From contig JAAOYB010000023.1 of the NCBI GenBank assembly GCA_018221135.1, positions 1 to 33,272 on the forward strand: a stretch of 33,272 nt of DNA. The letters are read 5' to 3'. Positions 16,285-22,841 of this stretch are shown piece by piece. Each line of letters opens with the position of its first letter. Position 1 is the first letter of the stretch. Source of the stretch: Candidatus Woesearchaeota archaeon. GTDB lineage: Archaea > Nanobdellota > Nanobdellia > Woesearchaeales > BM511. The notes under the pieces were generated by a model. It searched no databases and was not told the DNA's origin. It saw only the letters and a program-made list of their open reading frames with translations. The position numbers were made by a program, and so were the translations under genes.

Positions 16285-17289
16285 TTAGTCGTCTTTTTCT
16301 TTTCCGCCGAGTTTCTTTCTGCTCTTTTTTGCTAAGCTCAAAAATACTTCGTCAAGGCTTGGTTTTGATAAGCGAACATCTATTAGGCTCTCGTTGTTTT
16401 TTTCTATTAAGTGTAATAATTCATGAAGAACTTTTTCTGCTTGGCTCGTGTAAATTACTAGTTCTGTTCCTTTATTTTCCATCTTAGTAATGTTTTTGTG
16501 TTGTAACGACCCTATTAATTTCTTGTAGTTTCCTGGGAATGTTTCTAAGTGGATTTCTTCATCTTTTGAATATTTATCTTTTAGTTGGTCTGGGGTGCCT
16601 ACACTAACAATTTTTGATTGGTGCAATATGCTTATCCTATTGCACAAAGTTTCTAGTTCTTGTAAGTTGTGGCTTGCTAAGACTATCGTTGTTCCTTTCT
16701 TATTGATTTTTTTTATTAGTTTCCAGAAATGTTTTCTAAGAAAGGGGTCTAAGTCAGCTGTTGGTTCGTCAAGGATTAATACTTTTGGGTCGTGGATTAA
16801 TGCGCACGCGATGTCTAGTCTTTTCTGCATACCTCCTGATAAGTGATCTGCGAGTACGTCTTTTGCTGTTACTAATCCCATTAGGTTTAGCAGGGTTATT
16901 ATGTTTGTTCGCCTATCTGGTTTTGAGAGTCCGTAGAGTGAGCCGAAGTAATCTAGGTTTTCGTACACGGTTAGTTTTGTGTAAAAACTAGGTTCTTGAC
17001 TTGCGAAGCCAAAGATTCTTTTGACTTCGTTTTGTTTTTTGAAAACGCTTCTAAATGGTTGTTGGTTGTCGTAGAAGTCAAGTAGGTGTTCTTCTTTGAA
17101 TAATATGTCTCCGCTATCAATTTTTAGAAATCCTATCATGGATGAGAGAAGCGTTGTTTTTCCGCTTCCACTCGCTCCGATTATCCCAAAGATTTCCCCG
17201 GCGAATATGTCTAGGTTTACGTGATCGAGAACTAAGTTATTGCCGTATTGTTTGGCTACGTCTTTGAAGCGGAGAATCACGTTCGACAT
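16285..17289 (-). CDS. ABC transporter ATP-binding protein
   Basis: A 334-aa nucleotide-binding subunit of the exporter. It has Walker A GASGSGKTT (about 37-45), Q-loop FASQEPSFY, signature LSGGMQKRLDIA, Walker B VLILDEPTADLDP and switch His in ASHNLQEL. A C-terminal domain (about 230-330) typical of ABC-2/NodI-like ATPases may pair with the permease. All catalytic motifs are intact. A TATA-like element (about 17312-17322, minus strand) precedes it by about 25-30 nt. The adjoining permease gene makes export the likely direction. Confidence 0.95.
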   Translation of the reverse strand: MSNVILRFKDVAKQYGNNLVLDHVNLDIFAGEIFGIIGASGSGKTTLLSSMIGFLKIDSGDILFKEEHLLDFYDNQQPFRSVFKKQNEVKRIFGFASQEPSFYTKLTVYENLDYFGSLYGLSKPDRRTNIITLLNLMGLVTAKDVLADHLSGGMQKRLDIACALIHDPKVLILDEPTADLDPFLRKHFWKLIKKINKKGTTIVLASHNLQELETLCNRISILHQSKIVSVGTPDQLKDKYSKDEEIHLETFPGNYKKLIGSLQHKNITKMENKGTELVIYTSQAEKVLHELLHLIEKNNESLIDVRLSKPSLDEVFLSLAKKSRKKLGGKEKDD

Positions 17290-17349
17290 AGTAAACTTAT
17301 AATCTGAGACTATTTTTAAACTTAATTAATCATTCTATAATAGTAAAGA

Positions 17350-17769
17350 TTAATGGTGTTTGTGGTAGAAACGTTTTTCTAAGTAGTTTTCAATCGCCAT
17401 CTTAGAAGCATCAAAATGAGGTAGTGGCAGGTTTTCTGGGTCCTCCCAACTCCACCCTTCGCACTTATCAGGTTCTAAGAGTTTTGGCTCACCACTAAAA
17501 TCGTCGCAGAACAACACCACGCTTACACTATGAAATTTTTCTTTTTTGTAAGTCTCCAAATTATTAGTTAAACCAATAACTTCGATTTTGTTTAAGATGA
17601 GACTTGTTTCTTCTAGGATTTCTCGCTTCGCCCCGTCTTCAAAAGTTTCTCCGTCATCAAGTCCTCCTCCTGGGATACTATAGAAAGGAGCAATAATATT
17701 TTTTCTTTTCCCAACTAAGACCTTACCGTCGCTATTAACAATGATTACTCCTAAACCAACTTTTGCCAT
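17350..17769 (-). CDS. NUDIX hydrolase
   Basis: A 139-aa hydrolase of nucleoside diphosphate derivatives. The Nudix box runs from GGLDDGETFEDGAKREILEE to TSL, fitting G-x5-E-x7-REUxEE with the final Gly replaced by Ser. The N-terminal strand (KVGLGVIIVNSDGKVLVGKR) and the C-terminal W-rich segment (EGWSWEDPENLPLPHFD) resemble MutT/ADP-ribose or dNTP pyrophosphatase types. The substrate is not assignable. The gene is divergent from RNase P RNA, with TATA-like elements for both in the 74-nt gap. Confidence 0.88.
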   Translation of the reverse strand: MAKVGLGVIIVNSDGKVLVGKRKNIIAPFYSIPGGGLDDGETFEDGAKREILEETSLILNKIEVIGLTNNLETYKKEKFHSVSVVLFCDDFSGEPKLLEPDKCEGWSWEDPENLPLPHFDASKMAIENYLEKRFYHKHH

Positions 17770-17812
17770 GAAAAAACACTAAAACACTGCTTATTTTTAA
17801 GTTTTAGCAAAA

Positions 17813-17824
17813 CATTTAAGAATA
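17813..17824 (+). promoter_or_regulatory. TATA-like box of RNase P RNA
   Basis: The sequence catttaagaata lies 20-31 nt before the predicted RNA 5' end at 17844. The divergent NUDIX gene has its own TATA-like TTAAAAATAA at 17791-17800 on the minus strand. Confidence 0.5.
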
Positions 17825-17843
17825 AAACCGTTTTTCTAAAGGT

Positions 17844-18185
17844 TTGTAGGTCGATGTTTTGGCAGTCGCAGATTGTTGTGAGGAAAGTCCACGCACCAGT
17901 ATAGGCCTGCTCGTGGCAACGCGAGACCGAGAAATCGGTGTTTGCCGCTCAGAAACGAAACCACCAAAAGATGAGCAAATGATGCGCGCGAGACGAATCG
18001 GAGACGAATCGTTAGTTAACCCGCAGAAGCGTTTGAGTTTTTTGGAAAGGATGAAACGGCGAGACAGCCAGGCGGTGCAAGCCCGCCAGGGTGCTAAGTT
18101 GAATGCCAAGACCAACCATCGTAACAAAACAAGAAATGTTTGTTATTTGGGTTGAGGACAGAACGTGGCTTACTTCGACCTACAA
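17844..18185 (+). ncRNA. rnpB: RNase P RNA
   Basis: The catalytic RNA of RNase P, which matures tRNA 5' ends. The conserved 5' core GAGGAAAGTCCACGCACC follows P1-P3, and the 3' conserved region includes GGACAGAACGTGGCTTACTTCG. Helix P1 is a perfect 11-bp pairing of 17844-17854 with 18175-18185, defining a molecule of about 342 nt. The internal AGACAGCCAGGCGG...CCCGCCAGGGTGCTAAGTTGAATGCC matches the usual specificity and J domains. The type-A layout is expected for most archaea. A T-run (18187-18192) directly after P1 could terminate it, and the same T-run forms part of the next gene's TATA box. Confidence 0.95.
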
Positions 18186-18186
18186 C

Positions 18187-18196
18187 TTTTTTAAAC
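18187..18196 (+). promoter_or_regulatory. T-run shared as RNase P RNA terminator and TATA-like box
   Basis: ttttttaaac follows immediately after the P1 helix of RNase P RNA (poly-T archaeal terminator). It also sits 18-27 nt before the Sec61-beta ATG at 18214, where a TATA box would be expected. Confidence 0.4.
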
Positions 18197-18213
18197 AAAA
18201 AAAACAAAATAAA

Positions 18214-18393
18214 ATGGCTCGAGACAACAAGATAAACCTTCCAAGTAGCGGAGCAGGACTAACAAGATACTTTGATGAGTACAAAAGCAAAATAGAGCTC
18301 AAGCCAAGCGTGATAATCGTCCTAGTAATAGTAATCATAATAATAGAGATATTCTTACACACACAAGGACTAAAACTCTTAGGAATAGTATAA
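18214..18393 (+). CDS. Preprotein translocase Sec61-beta (SecG-like) subunit
   Basis: A 59-aa tail-anchored subunit of the archaeal SecYEG/Sec61 protein-conducting channel. The signature LPSSGAGLTRYFDEYKSKIELKP matches archaeal Sec61-beta (LPPSGAGLxRYF), followed by one hydrophobic helix (about 33-50) close to the C-terminus. The frame is open further upstream through RNase P RNA, but the ATG at 18214 begins the family-typical N-terminus. It sits 8 nt before alpha-NAC, another nascent-chain factor. Confidence 0.93.
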   Translation: MARDNKINLPSSGAGLTRYFDEYKSKIELKPSVIIVLVIVIIIIEIFLHTQGLKLLGIV

Positions 18394-18401
18394 ATAATAA
18401 A

Positions 18402-18746
18402 ATGATGCCCGGAATGAACCCTAGACAGATGCGCCAAGCAATGCAAAAAATGGGCGTACAACAAGAAGACATAGAAGCAGAACAAGTAATAATTAGGTGC
18501 GCTGATAAAGACATCATAATCGAAGATCCTCAAGTAGCAAAAGTAACGATGATGGGCCAAAAAACTTGGCAAGTAGTAGGAGAAGGAAGAGAAGAAAGAC
18601 GCGACACCACCCCGGACATAGACGAAGAAGACGTAAAAACAGTGATGGACCAAACAGGCAAAGACGAAGAAACAGCCAAAAAAGCGTTAGAAGAAAACAA
18701 AGGCGACATCGCAAAAACCATTATGGAACTATCAGAAAAAGACTAA
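18402..18746 (+). CDS. nac: Nascent polypeptide-associated complex protein (alpha-NAC)
   Basis: A 114-aa ribosome-associated chaperone that binds emerging chains. The N-terminus MMPGMNPRQMRQAMQKMG matches archaeal NAC. The NAC beta-barrel (about 25-60: VIIRCADKDIIIEDPQVAKVTMMGQKTWQVVGEG) is followed by an acidic linker and a C-terminal UBA domain (about 75-112: VKTVMDQTGKDEETAKKALEENKGDIAKTIMEL). Tandem ATGs at 18402 and 18405 are both usable. It shares an operon with Sec61-beta, matching a role at the exit tunnel and translocon. A T-run (18752-18758) follows the stop and could end the transcript. Confidence 0.95.
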   Translation: MMPGMNPRQMRQAMQKMGVQQEDIEAEQVIIRCADKDIIIEDPQVAKVTMMGQKTWQVVGEGREERRDTTPDIDEEDVKTVMDQTGKDEETAKKALEENKGDIAKTIMELSEKD

Positions 18747-18799
18747 TAACACCTTTTTTTAGTTAATTATTTAAAAAACAAACACCTCTCATTTTTTTT

Positions 18800-19276
18800 A
18801 TGGATAAAGTTCTTTCTAGTCTTGGCAGGGCTCAACGAAAAATAAAAACCGCGGATTACATGCTTACCATGACTTATGAAACCCTAAAAGAACCCAAGTT
18901 ATTGCTAACTATTTCAACAACTGTTTTTGACGCCTCAAAAAACGCGCTCGACGCAGCCTTAGCGTACGAGCGGTACTTTAAAAGAATCCCTGCATACAAC
19001 GAGAACAGCTTCGAAGCCAAGCTAAGCGTGTTCAAACAAAGACTAGTAGAAAAATATGGTGTGAGCACAAAAGAACTAGAATACCTTAACTTTCTTAGAA
19101 ACGTCTCAATAGAACACCAAAAAAGCGCGGTGGAGTTTACAAGAAAAGAAAAATTTTTCATATTCGATAATGATTACAGGGGTGAAAAAATCTCGAAAGA
19201 CGACGTGAAAAACGCTATTTTAAAAGCAAAAATATTTATAGAGAAAATCTATCAAGTAATAAAAAACAAAAAATGA
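18800..19276 (+). CDS. HEPN-like all-helical protein with an RX5H motif (paralogue of the next gene)
   Basis: A 158-aa predicted all-helical protein. The first helices (GRAQRKIKTADYMLTMTYE, then FDASKNALDAALAYERYF) resemble HEPN domains, and a candidate RX4-6H motif, R100-NVSIE-H106, lies on a late helix, where HEPN RNases keep catalytic residues. Its start pattern A-x3-K-x2-AD matches the A-x3-L-x2-VD of the downstream protein, so they are probably diverged duplicates. The genes overlap by ATGA and must be co-translated. Toxin/antitoxin, RNase or a scaffold role are all possible. An AT-rich TATA-like element (about 18763-18775) precedes it. Confidence 0.7.
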   Translation: MDKVLSSLGRAQRKIKTADYMLTMTYETLKEPKLLLTISTTVFDASKNALDAALAYERYFKRIPAYNENSFEAKLSVFKQRLVEKYGVSTKELEYLNFLRNVSIEHQKSAVEFTRKEKFFIFDNDYRGEKISKDDVKNAILKAKIFIEKIYQVIKNKK

Positions 19277-19728
19277 GAGAATCCTTAGACAGCGCCAGAG
19301 AAGAACTAAAAAGAGTAGACCACCTAATATTTGTAAGCTTAAAATACACGCGTACAGTAGACGTATTAAAAAACGTTGTTAACCGCATAATAGAAGCCTA
19401 CGACTACATAATAGAAGCCCTATTAAAGTACTGCGAAGAAAAAAACTTGATATTTGAAGAACCAATACAACCAATACCAAGAGCGATGACTCTTATAAAA
19501 ACTTTAAACGATCAAATAATAACAGAGCACATGCAACATTTCATATTATTCAAAAAAATACTTAAGAAAACAGAGTACGAGTCCATTAATGAGTTTAGGC
19601 GACACGTAGCGCTAATAACCGAGATAGATGATGAAACAGTAACGATTAACATCGATTTTGTCACAGAACACTTTAAGAACATGAAAGAGTTTTTAATGTA
19701 CGTCGATAGCGAGATAATAAGCACATAA
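19273..19728 (+). CDS. HEPN-like all-helical protein without a clear RX4-6H motif (paralogue of the previous gene)
   Basis: A 151-aa predicted helical protein beginning AREELKRVDHLIFVSLKYTRTVDVLKNV, followed by NRIIEAYDYIIEALLKYCEEK. It shares the opening helix pattern and length with the gene upstream and overlaps it by 4 nt. No R-x4-6-H signature is evident, so if the upstream protein is an RNase, this one could be its non-catalytic partner (inference). A similar SLKYTRTVDV segment is familiar to me from DPANN hypothetical proteins, without a known function. A poly-T tract follows the stop. Confidence 0.7.
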   Translation: MRESLDSAREELKRVDHLIFVSLKYTRTVDVLKNVVNRIIEAYDYIIEALLKYCEEKNLIFEEPIQPIPRAMTLIKTLNDQIITEHMQHFILFKKILKKTEYESINEFRRHVALITEIDDETVTINIDFVTEHFKNMKEFLMYVDSEIIST

Positions 19729-19743
19729 ATTTTTTTTAAAAAA

Positions 19744-19776
19744 ATGGGTTTTTTTGGTGAGGTGAGTTTTAGTTAA
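19744..19776 (+). promoter_or_regulatory. Short upstream ORF and Shine-Dalgarno before the MinD gene
   Basis: A 10-codon reading frame (MGFFGEVSFS) ends in TAA directly abutting the MinD ATG (19777). Inside it, GAGGTGAG (19759-19766) forms a good Shine-Dalgarno 10 nt before the MinD start, unusual in this largely leaderless neighbourhood. It may be a regulatory leader peptide or simply a Shine-Dalgarno-containing leader. Confidence 0.4.
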
Positions 19777-20556
19777 ATGACGCGTTTTGTAGTAATCGCT
19801 TCTGGAAAAGGAGGAGTGGGGAAGACAACGACGACTCTTAACTTAGCAAGCGCTCTTCAAAACTTCGGGCGAGAAGCAATTGTTTTGGATGCGAACATCA
19901 CCACCCCAAATATTTGTTTGCACTTAGGAACCCCGAGCCTTCCAGTCACTCTGCAAGATGCGCTTAGAGGAAAAAAACACATAAAAGACGCGGTGTACCT
20001 TCACCCTTCAGGTCTTAAAATTATTCCTTCTAGTATTAGTTTAGAAGAAAACCCTGATGAATTATTAGAAAACTTAAAACACGTAGTCCCAGAACTAAAA
20101 GACAGCGGGGAAGTCGTGCTTATAGACGCCGCTGCGGGACTTGGAAGCGAAGCAGTTCACGCTTTAAGAGTCGCGCACGACGCGATAATCGTGTCTTCAC
20201 CTGATATTCCTAGTGTTACAGACGCCTTAAAAACTATTAAGAGAGCTGAAAAAGAAGGAACAAAAGTCTTAGGGGTCGTGGTGACTAAGGTAAGAAATGA
20301 TAATTTGGAGTTAAGCATCACTAATATCGAGACAATCCTTGAAAAACCTGTTATTGGCATAATCCCTTATGATCAGAGCATCAGAAAGAGTCTGCACTTA
20401 AAAAACCCAGTGCTTTACACGCACCCTGAGAGCAGGGCGAGCGTTGCTTATAAGAAACTCGCAGCGAACCTCATAGGGCAAAGATACGTTGAATCATTTA
20501 TTGAGAGGGAAGGATTATTTAATTACGTTCTTAAAAAACTTGGGTTTAGAAGATGA
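19777..20556 (+). CDS. MinD/ParA-family ATPase with C-terminal membrane-targeting helix
   Basis: A 259-aa P-loop ATPase with the deviant Walker A KGGVGKTTT (about 10-18), which supplies the signature Lys. Switch I reads DANITTPNI where MinD usually has DADxGxxN. Walker B/switch II is VVLIDAAAGLGSEA. The C-terminus (SFIEREGLFNYVLKKLGFRR) is an amphipathic basic helix like the MinD membrane-targeting sequence. Such proteins form ATP-dependent dimers on membranes and position partners. The stop overlaps the start of a multi-span membrane protein (ATGA), which may be its anchor or client. No MinC or MinE is nearby, as is normal in archaea. Confidence 0.9.
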   Translation: MTRFVVIASGKGGVGKTTTTLNLASALQNFGREAIVLDANITTPNICLHLGTPSLPVTLQDALRGKKHIKDAVYLHPSGLKIIPSSISLEENPDELLENLKHVVPELKDSGEVVLIDAAAGLGSEAVHALRVAHDAIIVSSPDIPSVTDALKTIKRAEKEGTKVLGVVVTKVRNDNLELSITNIETILEKPVIGIIPYDQSIRKSLHLKNPVLYTHPESRASVAYKKLAANLIGQRYVESFIEREGLFNYVLKKLGFRR

Positions 20557-21068
20557 AAAAAGATTTGTCACAAAGATTAAAAGAGAAAGGTTGGTCCCAA
20601 GAAGAAATAGAGCGAGCTCTTGATACCATGGAAAAAACTGATAAGCACCCCTTAATTGCTCGCCTTGACAAAATCGTTTATTGGGTTGCGCTTTTCATAC
20701 TAATCTTTGGGAATTTTTTGATTAGTGTTATGCTTATCCCTTTCTTGATTGTTATGAGTGGAAAAGTCTTGTACTTATTAATAACGGTGTTGGCTCTTAC
20801 TTTTGGCTTCTTATTTAACATACTCATAGAAGACATAGAAAAACTTGATACAGAGTACAAGATAATGCCAGAGTTATTCATACCAGCCTTAGCGATTATA
20901 ACGATGTACATAATAGTTAGTGTATCTAATCACTTCATCGAAATACTTAATCTTAACAGGTATAACAACCCTATAATCATTAGTAGTTTCTACCTTGTGG
21001 CTTTTATCTTCCCCTACATCATTAACTTAGGAAAAGACATAATCTATAATTCTACAAATACCAATTAA
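20553..21068 (+). CDS. Four-span membrane protein with an N-terminal UBA-like cytosolic segment, unknown function
   Basis: A 171-aa protein. The first 32 residues (SQRLKEKGWSQEEIERALDTM) look like a short helical cytosolic motif resembling a CUE/UBA-type or SHOCT-like helix pair. Four hydrophobic segments follow, at about 38-58, 65-87, 107-127 and 140-158. No catalytic residue is recognised. Its coupling to minD through a 4-nt overlap implies stoichiometric synthesis, and physical interaction with the ATPase is a fair inference. The terminal segment is polar (NSTNTN). Confidence 0.7.
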   Translation: MKKDLSQRLKEKGWSQEEIERALDTMEKTDKHPLIARLDKIVYWVALFILIFGNFLISVMLIPFLIVMSGKVLYLLITVLALTFGFLFNILIEDIEKLDTEYKIMPELFIPALAIITMYIIVSVSNHFIEILNLNRYNNPIIISSFYLVAFIFPYIINLGKDIIYNSTNTN

Positions 21069-21172
21069 GGTTATGGACAAATACTGTATCTATCTAGGTA
21101 ACATCTCTTTGAGACAACACCCCGGGTTTAAAGCACAAATTATTTAAACAAAACACGAATTCTTAAAAGGTT

Positions 21173-21301
21173 ATGAAACAAATTTTTAGATGCGAGGCTT
21201 GCGGTAAAGTAAGCGAGAAAACAGGTGAGTGCTGCGGACACCAAATGACTGATTTATCAAGTGCTGGTTGCATGACTTGCCAAGGATGCGGACACCACTA
21301 A
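21173..21301 (+). CDS. Cys-rich 42-aa metal-binding mini-protein (rubredoxin-like knuckles)
   Basis: A small reading frame encoding MKQIFRCEACGKVSEKTGEC and onward to a C-terminal GCMTCQGCGHH. It has C7-x2-C10, the CCGH pair at 20-23, and C33-x2-C36-x2-C39 plus terminal His residues, enough ligands for one or two Zn/Fe sites. The first half (CxxCG...GECCG.xM) resembles desulforedoxin/rubredoxin-like knuckles. A TATA-like attatttaaac (about 21139-21149) lies 24-34 nt upstream, supporting a leaderless gene. Confidence 0.65.
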   Translation: MKQIFRCEACGKVSEKTGECCGHQMTDLSSAGCMTCQGCGHH

Positions 21302-21367
21302 AAAAAAGTTTTTTTATTATTTCTTTAAAAATTTATAGAAAACAATTAATTAGAAGACGCAAAATTT

Positions 21368-21640
21368 TTATTCGTCTTCGTCTTCTGAGCTGTAACTCGG
21401 AACAGCGCTTTTTGAGATTATCATTATATCCCCAATTGATTTTACTAATTGGTGAGGCACGATTACTCCTTTAGCGCTTCCTAGCACTTTGTTTAAGAAA
21501 CTGTTCCTAGTAGCTTTTACTCTCCAACCAAAAATCTTACTAGTGGTAAGTATGCATTCTTCGATATCGCCAAAGTAATCTCCTGTGTCAGTGAAAACTT
21601 TCATGTCATAACTATCCGAGATTTTTTTCATCTTAAGCAT
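21368..21640 (-). CDS. PRC-barrel domain protein
   Basis: A 90-aa protein with the PRC-barrel pattern: KVFTDTGDYFGDIEECIL, GWRVKA, then AKGVIVPHQLVKSIGDIMIIS, and an acidic tail (SSEDEDE). Archaeal stand-alone PRC-barrel proteins include CdpB-type division proteins and RNA-processing adaptors, so a cell-division link is possible, suggested loosely by the MinD gene nearby. The minus strand carries AGGAGGG about 10 nt before the ATG at 21640, a strong Shine-Dalgarno that supports this start over the Met three codons later. The upstream AT-rich palindromes (21679-21690 and 21703-21712) may be its promoter. Confidence 0.85.
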   Translation of the reverse strand: MLKMKKISDSYDMKVFTDTGDYFGDIEECILTTSKIFGWRVKATRNSFLNKVLGSAKGVIVPHQLVKSIGDIMIISKSAVPSYSSEDEDE

Positions 21641-21678
21641 ATTATTTATCCCTCCTAAAAAAACCCAAATAATGGTTT

Positions 21679-21712
21679 TATATTAATATAATGTAATGAA
21701 TAGATAATTATC
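21679..21712. promoter_or_regulatory. AT-rich palindromes upstream of the PRC-barrel gene
   Basis: TATATTAATATA (21679-21690) and GATAATTATC (21703-21712) are perfect palindromes. The first is correctly placed for a TATA box of the minus-strand PRC-barrel gene, and the second could be an operator. Confidence 0.4.
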
Positions 21713-21739
21713 ACCTATATAAAACTTATGATTTAAGCG

Positions 21740-21768
21740 GGGTTTATAGAAGAGGAAAACCCTTTTTT
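21740..21768 (+). terminator. Hairpin plus T-run (terminator-like)
   Basis: GGGTTT (21740-21745) pairs with AAACCC (21757-21762), followed at once by six T. No + strand gene ends just upstream, so it would terminate an unannotated short transcript, or be coincidental in AT-rich DNA. Confidence 0.35.
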
Positions 21769-21808
21769 GAAAAGAGAAAGATTAATAAATAATATTGTTT
21801 TTTTAACT

Positions 21809-21922
21809 ATTGCCGCACAGTGAAAGCTTATCAGCACTGCGCAATGGTTGAGGTACTCTTTATAGTAGTACCAAACTGTCATAAACTAAAAGGGGTGAAC
21901 GACTAAGCTAGAACAAGCTTAG
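21809..21922 (+). ncRNA. Structured leader or small RNA upstream of the TrmB gene
   Basis: Three hairpins in a row. ATTGC..CAGTG pairs with CACTG..GCAAT (21809-21845), GGTACT with AGTACC (21852-21857 and 21867-21872), and CTAAGCT with AGCTTAG around AGAACA (21903-21922). A TATA-like taataaata (21783-21791) predicts transcription starting close to 21809, exactly where the structure begins. The ATG of trmB is 9 nt after the last hairpin. GC content is clearly higher than in the flanks. No known riboswitch class was recognised. Confidence 0.5.
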
Positions 21923-21930
21923 ATTACAAA

Positions 21931-22755
21931 ATGATAGTAAAAGACGAATTTTTAAGCAAATTAAGAAGATATTTTAGACTAAATCTCTACGAAGTAAAGA
22001 TTTGGGCTGCTCTTCTATCAAGAGGGGTAAGCACAGCTGGGGAACTCTCAGACATAGCTGATGTTCCAAGAAGCAGAAGCTACGACGTCTTAGAAAGCCT
22101 AGAAAAAAAAGGTTTTGTCATAATGAAGCTTGGCAAACCAATCAAGTACATAGCGGTTCCTCCAAACGAAGTCGTAGACAGAGTAAAAAAGAACGTTAAA
22201 AACGAAGCGGACGAAGCGATTAAGAGATTAGAAACACTAAAAGACACCGAGATTCTTGACGAGTTAAACACTCTTCACACCCAAGGCGTAGAAATAGTAG
22301 AGCCAAGCGACTTAGCAGGGAGTATGAAAGGAAGACAAAACTTGTATAACCACTTAGAACTAACTATTCGAAACGCAGAGGAAACCGTTACTATAATGAC
22401 GACGAGCCAAGGCTTAATCCGAAAAATAGAAGGCTTAAAACCTGTTTTTGAACAACTCAAAAAAAGAGGGGTTAAGATAAGAATCAGCGCTCCGCTAACA
22501 CCTGACACCGCAAAAGTCGAAAAAGACATGGAAGGCGTAGCAGAAGTTCGACACACTGATTCAAAAGCTCGGTTCGTAATAGTTGATTCAAAAGAATTAA
22601 TCTTCATGGTTTTAAACGATGACGAAGTACACCCAACTTACGATGTTGGAATCTGGGTTAATACGCCTTTCTTTGCAGGAGCATTAGAAGAATTATTTGA
22701 GCTTGCATGGAAAGAAATGAAAAAACCAGAAGCAGCGATTAAAACAAAAAAATAA
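21931..22755 (+). CDS. TrmB-family transcriptional regulator
   Basis: A 274-aa DNA-binding protein. The N-terminal winged helix (about 5-70: LNLYEVKIWAALLSRGVSTAGELSDIADVPRSRSYDVLESLEKKGFV) is the TrmB signature. A helical linker (about 75-115) and a C-terminal PLD-like/TrmB sensor domain (LTIRNAEETVTIMTTSQGL; LKKRGVKIRISAPL; RHTDSKARFVIVDSKELIF) follow. Family members bind sugars or other effectors and act as repressors or activators of metabolic genes. The ligand here is unknown. A structured leader precedes it and pheST follows after a long T-rich tract, so it is probably monocistronic. Confidence 0.92.
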   Translation: MIVKDEFLSKLRRYFRLNLYEVKIWAALLSRGVSTAGELSDIADVPRSRSYDVLESLEKKGFVIMKLGKPIKYIAVPPNEVVDRVKKNVKNEADEAIKRLETLKDTEILDELNTLHTQGVEIVEPSDLAGSMKGRQNLYNHLELTIRNAEETVTIMTTSQGLIRKIEGLKPVFEQLKKRGVKIRISAPLTPDTAKVEKDMEGVAEVRHTDSKARFVIVDSKELIFMVLNDDEVHPTYDVGIWVNTPFFAGALEELFELAWKEMKKPEAAIKTKK

Positions 22756-22765
22756 GATGAACTAA

Positions 22766-22799
22766 TTTTTTTGTTCTTTCTTTTTTTTCTTTTTTTTTC
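22766..22799 (+). terminator. Poly-T terminator region after trmB
   Basis: A 34-nt pyrimidine tract of T-runs (7, 9 and 9 T) interrupted by few C/G, directly after the trmB stop and before the pheS TATA box. It fits oligo-T dependent archaeal termination. Confidence 0.55.
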
Positions 22800-22805
22800 G
22801 AAATG

Positions 22806-22815
22806 TTTATATAAA
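22806..22815 (+). promoter_or_regulatory. TATA box of pheST
   Basis: tttatataaa lies 27-36 nt before the pheS ATG (22842), a canonical archaeal TATA box. Confidence 0.65.
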
Positions 22816-22841
22816 AATCTCTAATTATTATTCTTGTAAGA

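Noticed and set aside
18103-18213. Upstream extension of the Sec61-beta frame through RNase P RNA
   Set aside because: The extra 37 codons lie within the catalytic RNA, and family comparison places the start at 18214.
21073-21147. 24-codon ORF (MDKYCIYLGNISLRQ...) after the MinD-partner gene
   Set aside because: Too short, no hydrophobic or motif content, and it overlaps the promoter of the Cys-rich mini-protein.
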